This document shows, one piece after another, positions 62,919 through 64,000 of a DNA stretch of 64,000 nucleotides. Origin of the DNA: Advenella incenata (GTDB lineage: Bacteria; Pseudomonadota; Gammaproteobacteria; Burkholderiales; Burkholderiaceae_B); assembly GCF_004217095.1 (NCBI RefSeq), contig NZ_SHKO01000001.1, forward strand, positions 1,364,001-1,428,000, written 5' to 3'. The notes under the pieces were generated by a model. That model had not been told where the DNA came from and ran no database searches. It worked only from the letters and a program-made list of their open reading frames with translations. Positions within the stretch are counted from its first letter, which is position 1; every line of letters begins with the position of its first letter. The translations under genes and the position numbers were made by a program.

Positions 62919-64000
62919 TGCAGCAAAAAAAACATGTTTTATCACTGAGCGCCCCCGGTGCTTCATTTGAAATCAATGCCTTTCATTTCGGGCCGACCGA
63001 TACCGGCCGCAAGGTGTATATGCAGGCCAGCCTGCATGCGGACGAATTACCTGGTTCGCTGGCGGCCTTTCACCTGAACCGCCGTTTGCAGGAACTGGAA
63101 AAGCAGGGCGCGCTCAATTGTGAAATTATCCTGGTCCCGTTTTGCAATCCGATCGGGCTGTCGCAAACCGTGTTCTATGAACATATTGGCCGTTTCCAGT
63201 TGCCGACCGGACAGAACTTCAACCGTCTTACCGGTGTCCCGCTATACGAGAACCTGGTCACTGCGTTGGAACGTAGCCGTGAAAAGCCCGGTGCAGACGC
63301 CCAGGCCAATCTGGCGCTGATCCGCGGAAAAATGCGGGATGTGCTGGATGCGCTGGCGCCCGCCCGACTGATTGACGAACTGCATATCACGCTGTTGAAA
63401 ATGGCGTGTGATGCCGATGTCGTGCTGGATCTGCATTGCGATAACCGTGCGGTCATGCATGTGTATTCCCTGCCTCAGGTGTGGGACCGCTGTGAACCGT
63501 TGGCCCGCTATCTGCAAAGCGAATGCCAGTTGCTGGCCGAAGATTCCCTGTCGTGTTCGTTTGACGAAATGGTGTCCACTCCCTGGCTGAAATTGCAAAG
63601 CGTATATCCACAGGCGAACATTCCACTGGCCTGCTTTGCTGCAACTGTTGAATTGCGCGGTGACCGCGATCTGACACATGAATATGCCGAGCATGATGCG
63701 CTTGCGCTGATCCAATACCTGAATCAGCAGGGTTATATACAGTTGCCCGCCGCCCAGGTGGCGCCAATGCCGCCATTGCGCTGCGAGCCGCACCCGCTGG
63801 GTGGACTGGCCTATGTGGTCACGCCTTGCGCCGGTATTGTGGTGTATCACGTTGCTGCAGGGCAGTGGGTGCAACGAGATCAGCTGCTGGCTGAAATCGT
63901 GGATCCGGTCGCGCTGACGGTGACGCCGGTCAATGCACCGGTCGGCGGCTTTATATTCGCCACGGCAGGGGTACGCCTGGCGCAGACTGAAACCAAGTTG
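62918..64000 (+). CDS. Succinylglutamate desuccinylase/aspartoacylase (M14) family hydrolase, 3' end outside window
   Basis: The frame is open to the end of the window, 361 codons. Zinc ligands: H40 and E43 (ASLHADELPG) and H173 (LDLHCDN); the catalytic base may be E245 (ATVELRGD). These are the marks of AstE/ASPA-type deacylases, which hydrolyse N-acyl amino acids. The last visible 80 residues begin a lipoyl/biotinyl-like hammerhead (LGGLAYVVTPCAGIVVYHVA). Because it is coupled to amino-acid permease genes, it may cleave an N-acyl amino acid taken up by that transporter; substrate unknown. The deduced sequence carries no signal peptide. Confidence 0.85.
   Translation, partial: MQQKKHVLSLSAPGASFEINAFHFGPTDTGRKVYMQASLHADELPGSLAAFHLNRRLQELEKQGALNCEIILVPFCNPIGLSQTVFYEHIGRFQLPTGQNFNRLTGVPLYENLVTALERSREKPGADAQANLALIRGKMRDVLDALAPARLIDELHITLLKMACDADVVLDLHCDNRAVMHVYSLPQVWDRCEPLARYLQSECQLLAEDSLSCSFDEMVSTPWLKLQSVYPQANIPLACFAATVELRGDRDLTHEYAEHDALALIQYLNQQGYIQLPAAQVAPMPPLRCEPHPLGGLAYVVTPCAGIVVYHVAAGQWVQRDQLLAEIVDPVALTVTPVNAPVGGFIFATAGVRLAQTETKL

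Overview
The window looks like chromosomal DNA of a betaproteobacterium of the Alcaligenaceae (Bordetella, Achromobacter, Advenella type). This is an inference from gene content, with no database search behind it. The clues are a Bug-type solute-binding protein, an NAD-dependent FdsGBACD formate dehydrogenase with an FdsR regulator, a Bordetella lgm-like glycosyltransferase/deacetylase pair, and moderately high G+C with short intergenic gaps. No rRNA, tRNA, CRISPR array or insertion sequence was found.

Layout. 1-8 kb: the C-terminal part of a Kef-type K+/H+ antiporter, a SugE/Gdx-type SMR exporter behind a candidate guanidine-II riboswitch, an uncharacterised locus (beta-solenoid protein, GNAT enzyme, small coupled ORF), a LysE-family exporter and an alpha/beta hydrolase. 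8.5-14.7 kb: a Bug protein with an IlvD/Edd sugar-acid dehydratase and a convergent LysR regulator, a membrane-anchored DJ-1/PfpI protein and an atypical lactate/malate dehydrogenase. 15.4-24.5 kb: an orphan type VI secretion island with vgrG, an unknown 124-aa protein, a pentapeptide protein, a DUF2169-pentapeptide fusion and a DUF3540 protein. Two related two-TM proteins flank it, and no T6SS core genes are present. 24.8-38 kb: mostly housekeeping and envelope genes (rnhA, gloB, mltD, fabI, dnaQ), the lgm-like pair, a stress protein and a two-component system.

38.2-52.6 kb is a coherent formate-oxidation block. A MFS transporter of the oxalate/formate family, with a 41-aa partner too short for ordinary ORF calling, lies just downstream of fdsGBA-fdhD-fdsD. 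fdsR is divergent from fdsG and runs into moaA and mobA. moeA and moaB-moaE-moaD-moaC follow on the other strand, so most of the molybdenum-cofactor pathway sits beside the enzyme that needs it. 52.8-64 kb: a Prx5-type peroxiredoxin, an MFS protein with an acidic tail, a GntR regulator with an FAD-linked oxidase, an EamA permease, bioB, and a polar amino-acid ABC transporter whose permease genes are coupled to an AstE/aspartoacylase-type hydrolase that runs off the window.

The most unusual parts are the T6SS island, the candidate riboswitch, the small MFS partner, the 2.85-4.56 kb locus and the lactate dehydrogenase homologue with altered substrate-binding positions.
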